The notes beneath the pieces were generated by a model that saw only the letters and a list, made by a program, of their open reading frames with translations, was not told where the DNA came from and did not search any database. Of a stretch of DNA of 64,000 nt, positions 8,556 to 17,279 are shown piece by piece. Origin of the DNA: Bog-877 sp050734135. GTDB taxonomy: Bacteria; Chloroflexota; Dormibacteria; Aeolococcales; Bog-877. A program made the position numbers and the translations under genes. The DNA lies in NCBI GenBank assembly GCA_050734135.1, contig JBOHUG010000070.1:124001-188000 (forward strand), written 5' to 3'. Every line of letters begins with the position of its first letter. The first letter of the stretch is position 1.

Positions 8556-9482
8556 TCAAGCTGCGGTCACCTGGACGGGGGCCAGCGCGGTGTAGTTTTG
8601 CTGGATGTAATTCTCGATCTGTGACCCCGTGCTGGCCACCAAGGTGGCCGACGAGGTGTAGGTCCCCGGCGGCACCAGCGGGAGGACCTCGACCGTGAAA
8701 CTCAAGGAGAGGATGCCCGGTCCCGAAGAGCCGGCCCCGGGCACGTCGATATTGGACCAGGTGGGAATCTCAGTGCCGGCGTTGGGGAAGGTGGCATTGC
8801 CCAGGCTGGCATTGCCGGAGCTGCCGGCAGCGCCAACGTAATCGAAGTCATCGGGCAGGGTTACTCCCAGCGAGGTGTCGGGGGCTTGGCCACTACCGGT
8901 GTTGGTGACCACCACCTGGTAGGTGAGGCGCTCTCCGGCGGGAACGGCGGCCGGGCTCGCCCGGAGCTGCACGTTGAGGGAGGGGGCGGGCGAGATGATG
9001 AGGCCGAGGGGAACGCCGGCGAGGTCGTTGTTGAAACCGGTCGCGTACACGACCGGTGAGAACTGGACATTCGCAGGTGATCCGGTCGCTCGCAGGGCGG
9101 CGGTGATGATCACCTGCGACTTGCCGGAGGAGGCCCGGGGACCCATCGCCCAGGCACCCCAGGTGAGCGTGGCCTGCTTGCTCTTGGGAGCAATGTCGGC
9201 AGAGCGCTCGGAGTTGCCGTTGGTGGAAGTGCTGACGGTGTCGAGATAGGTGAACCCGGTCGGGACCGGGACTCGCACGGTGACCCCGCCCACGCTGTTC
9301 TCGCTCCGGTTGCTGATGGTGATCTTCAGGTTCACGTCGGTGCCCTGGGGCACCGTGGTCGTGCTGGCTCCCGAGGCGTTGGCCACCACCCCGGTAGTTA
9401 CCTTGAGCCCACCCAACCGGTTGGATCCGCAGCCGGTGATGAGTGATCCGAGGAGGAGCCCGATCGTGGCTGCCCCCGCCAC
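8556..9482 (-). CDS. DUF11-type repeat lipoprotein
   Basis: A secreted, lipid-anchored protein of about 308 residues. A hydrophobic stretch runs into lipobox LITGC, so the mature protein would start at that Cys. Two beta-rich DUF11-like modules follow; each has the hallmark of protein-sticking domains (LKITISNRSENSVGGV with VPVPTGFTYLD, and LTYQVVVTNTGSGQAPD with VTLPDDFDYVG). GTG 9482 is the listed start, but the frame is open upstream with Arg-rich residues that would make a better signal n-region, so the true start may lie nearer 9512. It follows maf closely. Function is unknown; an adhesive or structural surface role is inferred. Confidence 0.8.
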   Translation of the reverse strand: MAGAATIGLLLGSLITGCGSNRLGGLKVTTGVVANASGASTTTVPQGTDVNLKITISNRSENSVGGVTVRVPVPTGFTYLDTVSTSTNGNSERSADIAPKSKQATLTWGAWAMGPRASSGKSQVIITAALRATGSPANVQFSPVVYATGFNNDLAGVPLGLIISPAPSLNVQLRASPAAVPAGERLTYQVVVTNTGSGQAPDTSLGVTLPDDFDYVGAAGSSGNASLGNATFPNAGTEIPTWSNIDVPGAGSSGPGILSLSFTVEVLPLVPPGTYTSSATLVASTGSQIENYIQQNYTALAPVQVTAA

Positions 9483-9502
9483 CCCACTGAGAGCCCGCAG
9501 GC

Positions 9503-10177
9503 TCAGCGGGATCCTCCCACCCGATTCGAGCTGGCGAGAGGCCTACGGGTGGCCGCCGCCTTTCCCAGGGCGACGTGACGATCGGGCGCCGTCGGCAGCG
9601 GTACCGGATAGCCGACCTCACTCAACAGCTGCATCGCCATCTGGCAGTCGAGGCCGATCACCGTGTCGGTGCGCCCGGCGATGGCGTCCACCAAGGATCC
9701 CCCCAGACCTTGAACCGCGTACGAACCCGCCCGGTCCAGTGGCTCGCCCCCTGCGATGTACTGCTCCAGTTCGCTGTCACTGAATTCGCGCATCCGCACC
9801 GCCGACCGCGAAACCCCGGTGGCCTCCTTCTTGGAGGTCGCACTGAGAGCGCAGATGCCAGTCAGGACCACGTGCCGCTGCCCGCGAAGCAGCAAAAGCA
9901 TCTCCCGGGCTCGAGCCACCGTGTGTGGCTTGCCCAGCGCCCCGGTCGGTCCCATGACGATGGTGTCGGCCGCCAGCAGGTACGCGTCCCGGGTCGGAAC
10001 CAGCTCCAAGCCGGCGTGGGCCTTGCTGCGGGCGATCAGTTGCACCGCCAGATCCGCGCACATACCGGGCAGCAGCTTCTCCTCGACCTCCGGCTGGACC
10101 ACCACGAACCTGAGTCCCAGTCTCACCAGGAGTTCGCGGCGGCGCTCCGAGCCGGAGGCCAGGACTAGTTCAACCAC
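9503..10177 (-). CDS. Maf-family nucleoside triphosphate pyrophosphatase
   Basis: A house-cleaning enzyme hydrolysing non-canonical or methylated NTPs (dTTP/UTP or m7GTP class). Family motifs are all present: LASGSERRRELL at the start, AADTIV, GALGKPHT, and EPLDRAGSYAVQGLGGS. Start GTG 10177. A ~30-residue Arg-rich C-terminal extension goes beyond the usual ~195 residues. It lies 75 bases after the last of the coupled membrane genes. Confidence 0.92.
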   Translation of the reverse strand: MVELVLASGSERRRELLVRLGLRFVVVQPEVEEKLLPGMCADLAVQLIARSKAHAGLELVPTRDAYLLAADTIVMGPTGALGKPHTVARAREMLLLLRGQRHVVLTGICALSATSKKEATGVSRSAVRMREFSDSELEQYIAGGEPLDRAGSYAVQGLGGSLVDAIAGRTDTVIGLDCQMAMQLLSEVGYPVPLPTAPDRHVALGKAAATRRPLASSNRVGGSR

Positions 10178-10252
10178 GTCCTCACAGGGCCTCCAGTTCC
10201 CGTGGCGGGGGCCAGTCCAAGGGGGAAGTCGTTCCCCAGGCCGGCAAGCGCT

Positions 10253-10996
10253 TCACGGAACATCCAGTGTAGCAGCGGAGAAGGTGAGCCCAAGTCGCCG
10301 GGCCAGCTTTGGTCCCCAACTGGAAACTAGGACCCAGGTCAGTCCAATCGCAACCAGGAGAGCCCACCAGGCGCCCAACGCCACCGGAAACGGCGCAGCC
10401 TGGAGTTGCGGCAGCGCCAGAAGCAGGCCCATCCCAGCACCCGCCGCCCACGCCAATCCCTTCGCTGAGAAGCCGCCGGGAGCGCCCCAAAGCACCCAGG
10501 GCAGCGAGCCGAGAGCCAACCCTGCCAGTCCCAAGCGAGCCACCTCGGCCCCCACTCCGCCGGCTCCCAACACGCCTGCCCAGCTGTCGGCGTGCACCGC
10601 CGAGGCCAGAAGCAACAGACCTAGCGACCAACTCCCGAGGACGGCGAGGACTCCCGCACGACGGGGCTGGCTGGAGCCGAGCAGCTCCAAGGCCAGGAGG
10701 CCACCCAGACTCATGGCAATGCCTCCGAGATCACTGCCTGACGCCCAGGAGATGCCTACCGGAGCCACAGCGTTGTCTGGCCAGGAGATGGGGCCCAGAA
10801 CGAGTCCGGCCAGCAACAGCCCGATCAGAGCTGGCCAGGGTTTAGCGATGGCCGGGTTCAGCCAGCCTGGTCTGCTCCTCGGCTGCTGCCAGCGCTGGGC
10901 AGCCCCCCCGGCCAGGGCGGCCGCCACGGTCGCCAAGCCGCCAGGATAGATGACCAGAGCCGCGCACAAGGCGAAGCCAAAGAGCAGGTGGTTCAA
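10253..10996 (-). CDS. Multi-pass membrane protein, last gene of complex-I-like operon (possible NuoH/HyfC-like)
   Basis: A 247-residue, strongly hydrophobic protein with about seven predicted membrane segments. The start TTG 10996 overlaps the stop of the upstream antiporter-like gene as TTGA. A short polar loop (residues ~30-50, RWQQPRSRPGWLNP) sits where HyfC/NuoH proteins carry their Arg/Gly/Pro loop, but the match is weak and the protein is shorter than NuoH (~330). The placement beside NuoL/N-like genes suggests it forms a membrane arm with them. It may equally be an unrelated lineage-specific membrane protein. Confidence 0.6.
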   Translation of the reverse strand: MNHLLFGFALCAALVIYPGGLATVAAALAGGAAQRWQQPRSRPGWLNPAIAKPWPALIGLLLAGLVLGPISWPDNAVAPVGISWASGSDLGGIAMSLGGLLALELLGSSQPRRAGVLAVLGSWSLGLLLLASAVHADSWAGVLGAGGVGAEVARLGLAGLALGSLPWVLWGAPGGFSAKGLAWAAGAGMGLLLALPQLQAAPFPVALGAWWALLVAIGLTWVLVSSWGPKLARRLGLTFSAATLDVP

Positions 10997-12246
10997 ATCT
11001 GGACTCCGAAGGCGCCGTGCAGGATCGGGCCGGCCAACAGTCCCACGACCAATGCCCCCAGAGCCGCGGTCAGTCCGAGAAGCTCACCAACTCGGGGACC
11101 ACGGACCGCTGCCCGCCGGATGGCTTCTCGGACCCCTGCTCCGCAGGAGACCAGCTGAAGACCGAAGGCCAGTAGCAGTAGCGCGACCACGACCGGGCCG
11201 AGATAGGTGATTGCCACCACCGTCAGGAGCCGACCCGTGAACCCCCCGAACGGAGGTACGCCGGAAAGCCCCACCCAGGCCAGGAGGTGCGAGCGCGCCC
11301 CCCGCGGTTCACTGAGGGCGGCTCCCGCCAGCCAGTGGACCATGATCAGAATCAAAGCCGCGGCCAGCCCTTGGGCGTCCCCGCTCCCGATGCCTACGCA
11401 CATGAAGCCCACGTCGGCCTGCAGAACTCGCCAGTACCTAGTACCGGGGTCGGCGCGGTAGCCTGCACAACCCCAGAAGATGGCGGTAGCCAGGCCCAGG
11501 GCGACCAGGAGGAGCTGCATCACCTGGGTGAGGGGGGTCGGGCCAGCAATCAGCACCCGAGCCATCGCGACGACCCCGACGGGTACTAACCAAATACGCC
11601 AAATGGCGGCTTCGGCGGGGTTCACTCGCGAGACCGCGCCGACCCAGCTGGAGAGGGGCAACAACCCGATCACTCCCCCCAAGCCGCCCACCAGCAGCAT
11701 CCCGGCCAGGGCGGCGGGAGCGGCTCCAATCTTTTGGGACGGCAGGACTGCCGCGCCCGCCAGCAAGGCGCACAACAGGAGCGCCCCCTGTCGACCCAGG
11801 CTGCGGATCGGAAGCTGAGGGCCGGCGAGACGCTGCCAGCGCGCCCAGAGGAACGTGCATGAAAACGCCAGCAGCAACGCCAAGGGGACCACCCCGGTGG
11901 CCATCAGCGCGGCCGCCGAGGCCACCCCTATCACCAAGGAGGCAGCGATCGTGCTCCCCGGCAACTGCGGTCGGTGGACGACGCCGAGCTCCAGCGCCAG
12001 GGCCGCCCAGCCCCCCACCAACACGCCGAGGGGTAGCCGGGCCAGGCTCAGATCTCCAAGTCCGCGCTCGATCAGGTGTGGGCTGGGGCGGTGGGTTGCC
12101 AGCGAGGCGACCAGGGCGATCGAGATCCCGGCCGCGGTCAGAAGCAGCAGAAGCGGCGGCAGCAGCCGGAAGCGGCCGCTGACCACCGTGGATACCAGCG
12201 CCATCGCGATCCCACCGCCTAACGCGGGCAGTAACCACGCGCTCAA
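10993..12246 (-). CDS. NuoN/MrpD/HyfF-like antiporter-type membrane subunit
   Basis: A 417-residue membrane protein with about 12 segments. The start is TTG 12246, overlapping the upstream stop as TTGA; the frame continues far upstream but that part is a shadow of the previous genes. Alignable landmarks are GLLPLSSWVGAVSRVNPAEA (the PFHxWLPxAhxxAP region of proton-pumping subunits), MVHWLAGAALSE (NHALxKA region) and LVGLSGVPPFGGFTGRL's LSGVPPFGGF core (LAGIPPxxGF). The Lys after the WLP loop (MVKAG) is absent; that segment reads IWRIWLVPVGVVAMARVL. Only one Lys exists in the protein, in a loop (SQKIG). Confidence 0.75.
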   Translation of the reverse strand: MSAWLLPALGGGIAMALVSTVVSGRFRLLPPLLLLLTAAGISIALVASLATHRPSPHLIERGLGDLSLARLPLGVLVGGWAALALELGVVHRPQLPGSTIAASLVIGVASAAALMATGVVPLALLLAFSCTFLWARWQRLAGPQLPIRSLGRQGALLLCALLAGAAVLPSQKIGAAPAALAGMLLVGGLGGVIGLLPLSSWVGAVSRVNPAEAAIWRIWLVPVGVVAMARVLIAGPTPLTQVMQLLLVALGLATAIFWGCAGYRADPGTRYWRVLQADVGFMCVGIGSGDAQGLAAALILIMVHWLAGAALSEPRGARSHLLAWVGLSGVPPFGGFTGRLLTVVAITYLGPVVVALLLLAFGLQLVSCGAGVREAIRRAAVRGPRVGELLGLTAALGALVVGLLAGPILHGAFGVQI

Positions 12247-12851
12247 GGCGAGGTTTCCCAAGGGGTCGCTCTGCCGAGCGCGACCAGCGCCAGTGCGGGA
12301 ATGCCGGCGGCCAGCGCCGCCACCGCTAGCGACGACCCTGGAGCGCTGAGAAGGAGAAAAGCAGCGGCACCCATCCCGGCGCAGAGGCCGCCGAGTCCCA
12401 TCTCCGCCGGGCCCCGTCCGGTGCCGATTCTGATCAACCCCACCTCTAGGACGAAGAGACAGGCGAATCCCGGCCCCTGAGTCGCCACCGTGCCGGCCGC
12501 CAGGTGACCCGAGAGCAACCGGGCGGTGAAGAGACCGACTGCCCCCAGGATGGCTCGCAGGCTGCGAATGCCAAAGACTCGCGGTCGGTCCACTAACGCG
12601 CCCGCCCCCAGCAGTGAGCGTGAGGGGTCGAGCCACGGCAAGCTGGCATTGAGGTAAAGAAGCAGGGCGGCGACGGCTCCGATCCCAGCCAGGCAGGCAA
12701 AACCGGTCGGCCCGGTGGACATGGAAGCGACCCCTCCCGCTCCCAGCCCGAGGGCCAGGGCGCTCAGAGCCATGCCGTTCGGACCAACCGAGAAGAGAGC
12801 GATGGCCCCGGCCGCGAAGCCTCCCCCAGCGAGCACTCCGGCCCAGTTCAC
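12243..12851 (-). CDS. Small multi-pass membrane protein of the complex-I-like operon (HyfE-like size and topology)
   Basis: A 202-residue hydrophobic protein with about six membrane segments and no lysine. GTG 12851 overlaps the upstream stop as GTGA, and its own stop overlaps the next start as TTGA. Length and position between two antiporter-like subunits match HyfE of hydrogenase-4, and LFVLEVGLIRIG could correspond to the HyfE/NuoK-like acidic helix. Sequence similarity is too low to assign by eye. Confidence 0.6.
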   Translation of the reverse strand: MNWAGVLAGGGFAAGAIALFSVGPNGMALSALALGLGAGGVASMSTGPTGFACLAGIGAVAALLLYLNASLPWLDPSRSLLGAGALVDRPRVFGIRSLRAILGAVGLFTARLLSGHLAAGTVATQGPGFACLFVLEVGLIRIGTGRGPAEMGLGGLCAGMGAAAFLLLSAPGSSLAVAALAAGIPALALVALGRATPWETSP

Positions 12852-14620
12852 AGCTTGACCACCTCGGCCAAGAGCCAGGCGGCGGCCGCGGCGGCGGCCA
12901 ACCAGAGCCAGACCGGTCGCTCAGCCACCTCACGATCTGCCAAATTGACAAGGATCGAATACCAGCCGCGCACTTCCCTGGTCCAGGACGGCGCCACAAC
13001 TCCGCTGTCGACCAGCGCCCCCAGCCGCCCACGAAGGACCAGCCAAGGGGGGGCGCTTCCGACGAGCGGCACTGGTTCAGTCGGTCCCGATCCAGCCGCC
13101 ATCCGGAGGGCCCACCATCCCCCACCCACCACCACAACCAGGAGGATCAGATACCCCCCGGGCCAGAGCAATCCCGGCGCCAAGACGACCAATGCATCGG
13201 GGGCCGAAATCAGGCCGGAGGTGGCAGTCCCCGGACCTGCCAGCGCCGGGGCGGCTACCGTCACCACCCAGCCGGGTAGGAGCGCCGCCGACCCCATCAG
13301 AATGGCGGGGACCCAGAGGGGCCATGCCCAGCTGGTGGGCGAGGTGGCAGCCTGTTGGAGGCGAGGGACCGTGAGCACCAAACCGGCCACCGCGCAGAGG
13401 TAGGCCAGGGCCGGGGCGATCCCCAGCTCGAGTCCAGCAACCAGGGCCAGGTCAAGACCCACCAGAGCGAGGCCAAACCCGAGGGCGCAAGACAGCAGCA
13501 CTACCGCCCTGCCGACGATCAGCCCGACCCCGGCGTTGGCCTGACCAACCACCGCCCGGGGCGGCCGGCGTCCACGAAGGTTGCCCAGCAGGGCCCGGGG
13601 CAGAAAGGCAGCGGAGAACTCCAATGCGAGACCGGCACTCAGGCCCAGCAGTGTGCCGCCAGGTGTGTTCTGGCCAAATCCCACGACCACCAGAGCGCCC
13701 AGCACCAGTAGCAGCGAACGGAGCGCGGACTGCCGATTGTTCGAGATGAGGAGACTGCTCACCGCGACGACGCCCAGTAGCAGGGCGAACAGGTCCAGAG
13801 AAGTGCCGAACCAGGGCTCAGGCCAGGTGCCGCCCGAAAGCGCCCGCACCCTGAGGAACAGCAGCAACGCCGTCGGTACAGCAACGACCGTCACCCAGTC
13901 CGCCACGTCGAGGGACCTGCCGATTGACCCCGGTCGGCCGGGAGTGGCGGAGCCGGCGATGAGTCCGCACGCTGCAAGCCGAACGACCGCCGGGAGCAGA
14001 AGAATGCCCGCCAACGCGGGGCTGACGCTGCCGGTGGGGATCGCGCTCAGCTGGAGAGTGGAGCTTTGGTGCAGCAGGGTGACCATCGCTCCCAGCCATA
14101 CCAGCCCGATGATCTGGTCGGCGACCGCCGCCCAGACGATCCGGGAACTGGCGGCCCGCGGCTGCCGAGCGTAGCTGGAGCCGATCCCCCCCAAGGCGGA
14201 CAGCTGCAGTCCGATGTACAGACTCAGCAGGTCTCCGGCGAGGGCGGCGCCGACTGCGCCTACCACCGCCAACCCGAGCGCGGCGGATGCCAGAGGGCGC
14301 CGCTCGCGAGAGGCAAAGCTCACTACCAAGGCCGCCCCCAGCACCATGATCGACAGCACCGCCCCACCTGAATCTGCGGTCAGGGTCACCGGCAGCCGAG
14401 GCCCCAGCTGCCACAGGGTCGACTGCAACGTGCCGCCGGGCTGCAGCCAGAGGAGAAGCACCACGGCGTCGGCCAAGGCTGCGACCAACCCTACCCGTAA
14501 GACCCAGCCGGCCCAGAATCCGGGTCGCCGGGGCCAGGGACGCCCCAGCGCCGAACAGACCAGGGTGGCGGCAGCCGGAAAGAGCAGCGCGAGGAGAGGC
14601 AGTACGGTTATCGACAGCAC
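12848..14620 (-). CDS. NuoL/HyfB-like antiporter-type membrane subunit, first gene of coupled operon
   Basis: A 590-residue protein with roughly 14-16 membrane segments, starting at GTG 14620, 14 bases after the valS stop. It resembles the NuoL/HyfB class: AGDLLSLYIGLQLSALGG aligns with the DLLxLFxxWExMSL helix, but the catalytic Glu is Gln (Q139). The following pump helix has Pro (249) where MVKAG has Lys. The whole protein holds one Lys, at the penultimate residue. These losses suggest it does not pump protons by the canonical route. Three further membrane genes follow with 4-base overlaps. Confidence 0.75.
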   Translation of the reverse strand: MLSITVLPLLALLFPAAATLVCSALGRPWPRRPGFWAGWVLRVGLVAALADAVVLLLWLQPGGTLQSTLWQLGPRLPVTLTADSGGAVLSIMVLGAALVVSFASRERRPLASAALGLAVVGAVGAALAGDLLSLYIGLQLSALGGIGSSYARQPRAASSRIVWAAVADQIIGLVWLGAMVTLLHQSSTLQLSAIPTGSVSPALAGILLLPAVVRLAACGLIAGSATPGRPGSIGRSLDVADWVTVVAVPTALLLFLRVRALSGGTWPEPWFGTSLDLFALLLGVVAVSSLLISNNRQSALRSLLLVLGALVVVGFGQNTPGGTLLGLSAGLALEFSAAFLPRALLGNLRGRRPPRAVVGQANAGVGLIVGRAVVLLSCALGFGLALVGLDLALVAGLELGIAPALAYLCAVAGLVLTVPRLQQAATSPTSWAWPLWVPAILMGSAALLPGWVVTVAAPALAGPGTATSGLISAPDALVVLAPGLLWPGGYLILLVVVVGGGWWALRMAAGSGPTEPVPLVGSAPPWLVLRGRLGALVDSGVVAPSWTREVRGWYSILVNLADREVAERPVWLWLAAAAAAAWLLAEVVKL

Positions 14621-14634
14621 TCAGCTGGCCCGGC

Positions 14635-17259
14635 TCAGCTGTCGATCAATCGGCGCAGGAGTGCTTCCCGTTGCCGCACCTCCTCCAGCCGGGCGCGTTC
14701 CCGGGCCACGACTCCAGGCGGCGCCTTCTCGGCGAAAGGGCCAGCCAGCTTGCGTTCCAGCGAGAGACGGAAAACCTCGCCCTTGGCGAGTTCGGTACGG
14801 GCGGAATCCTTCCACCTGGCGGAACCTCCTCCCGCGCTTCTCCCCAGCGTTAACGTGGTCCGGCCGGCCACCAGCTGGGGAGCGAGTGCCCCCTCGGATT
14901 CCGAGGCGTCGACCCAGTCCACCGGCAGCAGTGTGCTGATGTAGTCAAGGGACTCTGGGAACGCCAACTCCGGACCCTTTTCGGTCACCGAGAAGGGAAC
15001 GCGGCTGCTGTGCCTCGCCGCCCCGATTCCCAACTCGTCAAGCCACTTCCGCATGGAGGAGACCAGATTCATGCACGCCGCCATCGCCAACTCCGCCTCC
15101 GGGTCGGCCCAGCGCGCCTCGAACTCCGGCCAGGAAGCCCGGTCGAGACTCTCCGGAGTACCGGCGTACTGCTCCGCCAGGGCATCTGTGAGGAACGGCA
15201 TGATCGGATGCAGGAGGGTGGCGGTCTCCAGCAGCACTCTCCGGGTGACCCAGAGAGCGGCGGCGTCACCGACTTCCAAACGAGGCTTGACCAACTCCAA
15301 ATACCAGTCCGCCACCTCGTGCCACGCGAATTCATAGATCGCGGAAATAGCACTGTCGTACTCAAAGCTACGGAGTGACTTGGTGGTGCGCTCGGTGAGC
15401 CCCGCCAACCGGGAGAGAATCCAGCGATCAGCGAGCTGGAACGCCACCCCGCTGGGTTCGGCAACCTCGGGGATCCTCCCCTCCTCTCCCAGTGTCGGCG
15501 ACTGGTAATGGCGGATCAGACGGTTCATGTTCCACAGCTTGTTGGCAAACTTCGCGAAACCCTCGATCTTGGTTTCGTCGAAACGGGCATCCTGGGTGCC
15601 CATGGCGACGCTAGCCGCCCAGGCCCGGAGAGCGTCAGCCCCGTAACGGTCGACCATATCCAGGGGATCGACCACATTGCCACGGCTCTTCGACATGCGA
15701 GCCCCGTCCGGACCCAGAATCGTGGCATGGAATAGGACGTCGTGAAACGGGACGTCGCCCGTGAAGCGCAATCCGGTCATCACCATCCGGACGACCCAGT
15801 GCTGCAGGATGTCGCGGGCGGTGCTGAGCACCGAGGTGGGGTAGAACTTCTCGAACGCTGGACTAGGCTCGGGCCACCCCAGGACCGCGAAGGGCCATAG
15901 GGCGCTCGAGAACCAGGTGTCGAGAACGTCCGGGTCTGGGGTCAGCTCGGCGTTTGAGCACTCCGGACATGCAGCCGGTTCGTCGACCCAGGCGAAGGCA
16001 TGGCCGTTGCCGCAGGTGCTGACTGGGATCCGGTGGCCGAGCCAGAGCTGGCGGCTGATGCACCAGTCTCGGAGACCGGCGAGCCAGTCGAGATACTGCG
16101 CCCGGAACTGCCGGGGATGGATCGTGATCCGGCCTGACGCCACCGCCTCGCCTGCCGGATCCGCCAGTTCACGCACTCGCACCCACCACTGCGGGGTGAT
16201 CAGCGGCTCGATGACGGTCCCGCAGCGGTCGCAATGGCCGACCTGGTGTACTAGCGGCTCCTCCCGGACCATCGCCCCGGTTTGGCGGAGCCGCTCCGCC
16301 GCAAGCTCGCGGGCCGCGCTCACTGGCTGCCCATCCAGGGCGGGGAACTCGGGCGAGATGATCCTCCCATCAAGTGAAATCACCGTACGGGTGGGCAGCT
16401 GGTGACGCTCCCCGATCTCGTAGTCCTCAGCGGAATGGCCGGGGGTGATCTTGAGCACTCCGGTACCCACCTGGGGGTCAACCGCTCCATCCTCGATCAC
16501 TGGGATTTCCCGCCCACCTAGGGGCTCCCTGACCGCCCGGCCCACCAGATCGAGAAAGCGGGCGTCGCCCGGAGCCACCGCCACCGCCACGTCGGCCAAG
16601 ATGGTCTCGGGACGGGTAGTGGCAACCGTCAGCGACCCGGCTCCTGCCACCAGGGAGTATCTGACGTAGTAGAAAGTGTCGCGCTGCTCTTGGTACTCAA
16701 CCTCTTCGTCAGAGATGGCCGACCGGCAGCGGGGACACCAGTTGACGATCCGCGGGCCGCGGTAGATCAGACCATCGCGATAGAGCTCGGCGAAGACGGT
16801 TCGAATCACCCGGACGTAGGGCTCGTCCAGGGTGAAGCGCTCCCGGTCCCAGTCGCACGTGGCGCCCATCCGGCGCAGTTGCTCCAGGATCTGTCCTTGG
16901 TAGTTCCGGTACCACTCGCCAACCCGCCGGTCGAACTCCTCACGCCCCAGCTCCTCTTTGGTGGTACCTTCCTCCGCCAGCTGGCGCTCGATCACGTTCT
17001 GGGTGGCGATCGCGGCGTGGTCAGTGCCGGGCACCCAGCACACCTCGTACCCGTTCATCCGGTGGAATCGGCAGAGGGCGTCCTGCACCAGTGCGTTCAA
17101 GGCGTGGCCCATGTGGAGCGATCCGGTGATGTTGGGCGGTGGCATGGCGATCGAGAAAGCCTGCTTGGGACTAGCGGGATCAGCCGCTCCGAGACCCATC
17201 TCAGCCCACCGCTTGCGCCAGCGCCGCTCGGTCGCCTCGGGTCGGTAGGCGCCTTCCAC
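14635..17259 (-). CDS. valS: Valine--tRNA ligase
   Basis: A class I aminoacyl-tRNA synthetase of 874 residues. PPPNITGSLHMGHA carries the HIGH motif (HMGH), the editing domain is present (VATTRPETILADVAVAV), and GARMSKSRGN is the KMSKS loop. The C-terminal arm ends in a coiled coil (LERKLAGPFAEKAPPGVV) of the usual valyl type. The start GTG 17259 is chosen because it yields the conserved YRPEATERRW N-terminus and lies 20 bases after metE; an upstream frame extension overlaps metE. Confidence 0.96.
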   Translation of the reverse strand: MEGAYRPEATERRWRKRWAEMGLGAADPASPKQAFSIAMPPPNITGSLHMGHALNALVQDALCRFHRMNGYEVCWVPGTDHAAIATQNVIERQLAEEGTTKEELGREEFDRRVGEWYRNYQGQILEQLRRMGATCDWDRERFTLDEPYVRVIRTVFAELYRDGLIYRGPRIVNWCPRCRSAISDEEVEYQEQRDTFYYVRYSLVAGAGSLTVATTRPETILADVAVAVAPGDARFLDLVGRAVREPLGGREIPVIEDGAVDPQVGTGVLKITPGHSAEDYEIGERHQLPTRTVISLDGRIISPEFPALDGQPVSAARELAAERLRQTGAMVREEPLVHQVGHCDRCGTVIEPLITPQWWVRVRELADPAGEAVASGRITIHPRQFRAQYLDWLAGLRDWCISRQLWLGHRIPVSTCGNGHAFAWVDEPAACPECSNAELTPDPDVLDTWFSSALWPFAVLGWPEPSPAFEKFYPTSVLSTARDILQHWVVRMVMTGLRFTGDVPFHDVLFHATILGPDGARMSKSRGNVVDPLDMVDRYGADALRAWAASVAMGTQDARFDETKIEGFAKFANKLWNMNRLIRHYQSPTLGEEGRIPEVAEPSGVAFQLADRWILSRLAGLTERTTKSLRSFEYDSAISAIYEFAWHEVADWYLELVKPRLEVGDAAALWVTRRVLLETATLLHPIMPFLTDALAEQYAGTPESLDRASWPEFEARWADPEAELAMAACMNLVSSMRKWLDELGIGAARHSSRVPFSVTEKGPELAFPESLDYISTLLPVDWVDASESEGALAPQLVAGRTTLTLGRSAGGGSARWKDSARTELAKGEVFRLSLERKLAGPFAEKAPPGVVARERARLEEVRQREALLRRLIDS

Positions 17260-17279
17260 CGGTCTTCCCCGGCGCCGGC

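Noticed and set aside
12247..13137. Long N-terminal extension of the 417-residue antiporter-like protein
   Set aside because: The extension is Arg/Gly/Ser-rich shadow of two upstream genes; TTG 12246 with TTGA overlap is the better start.
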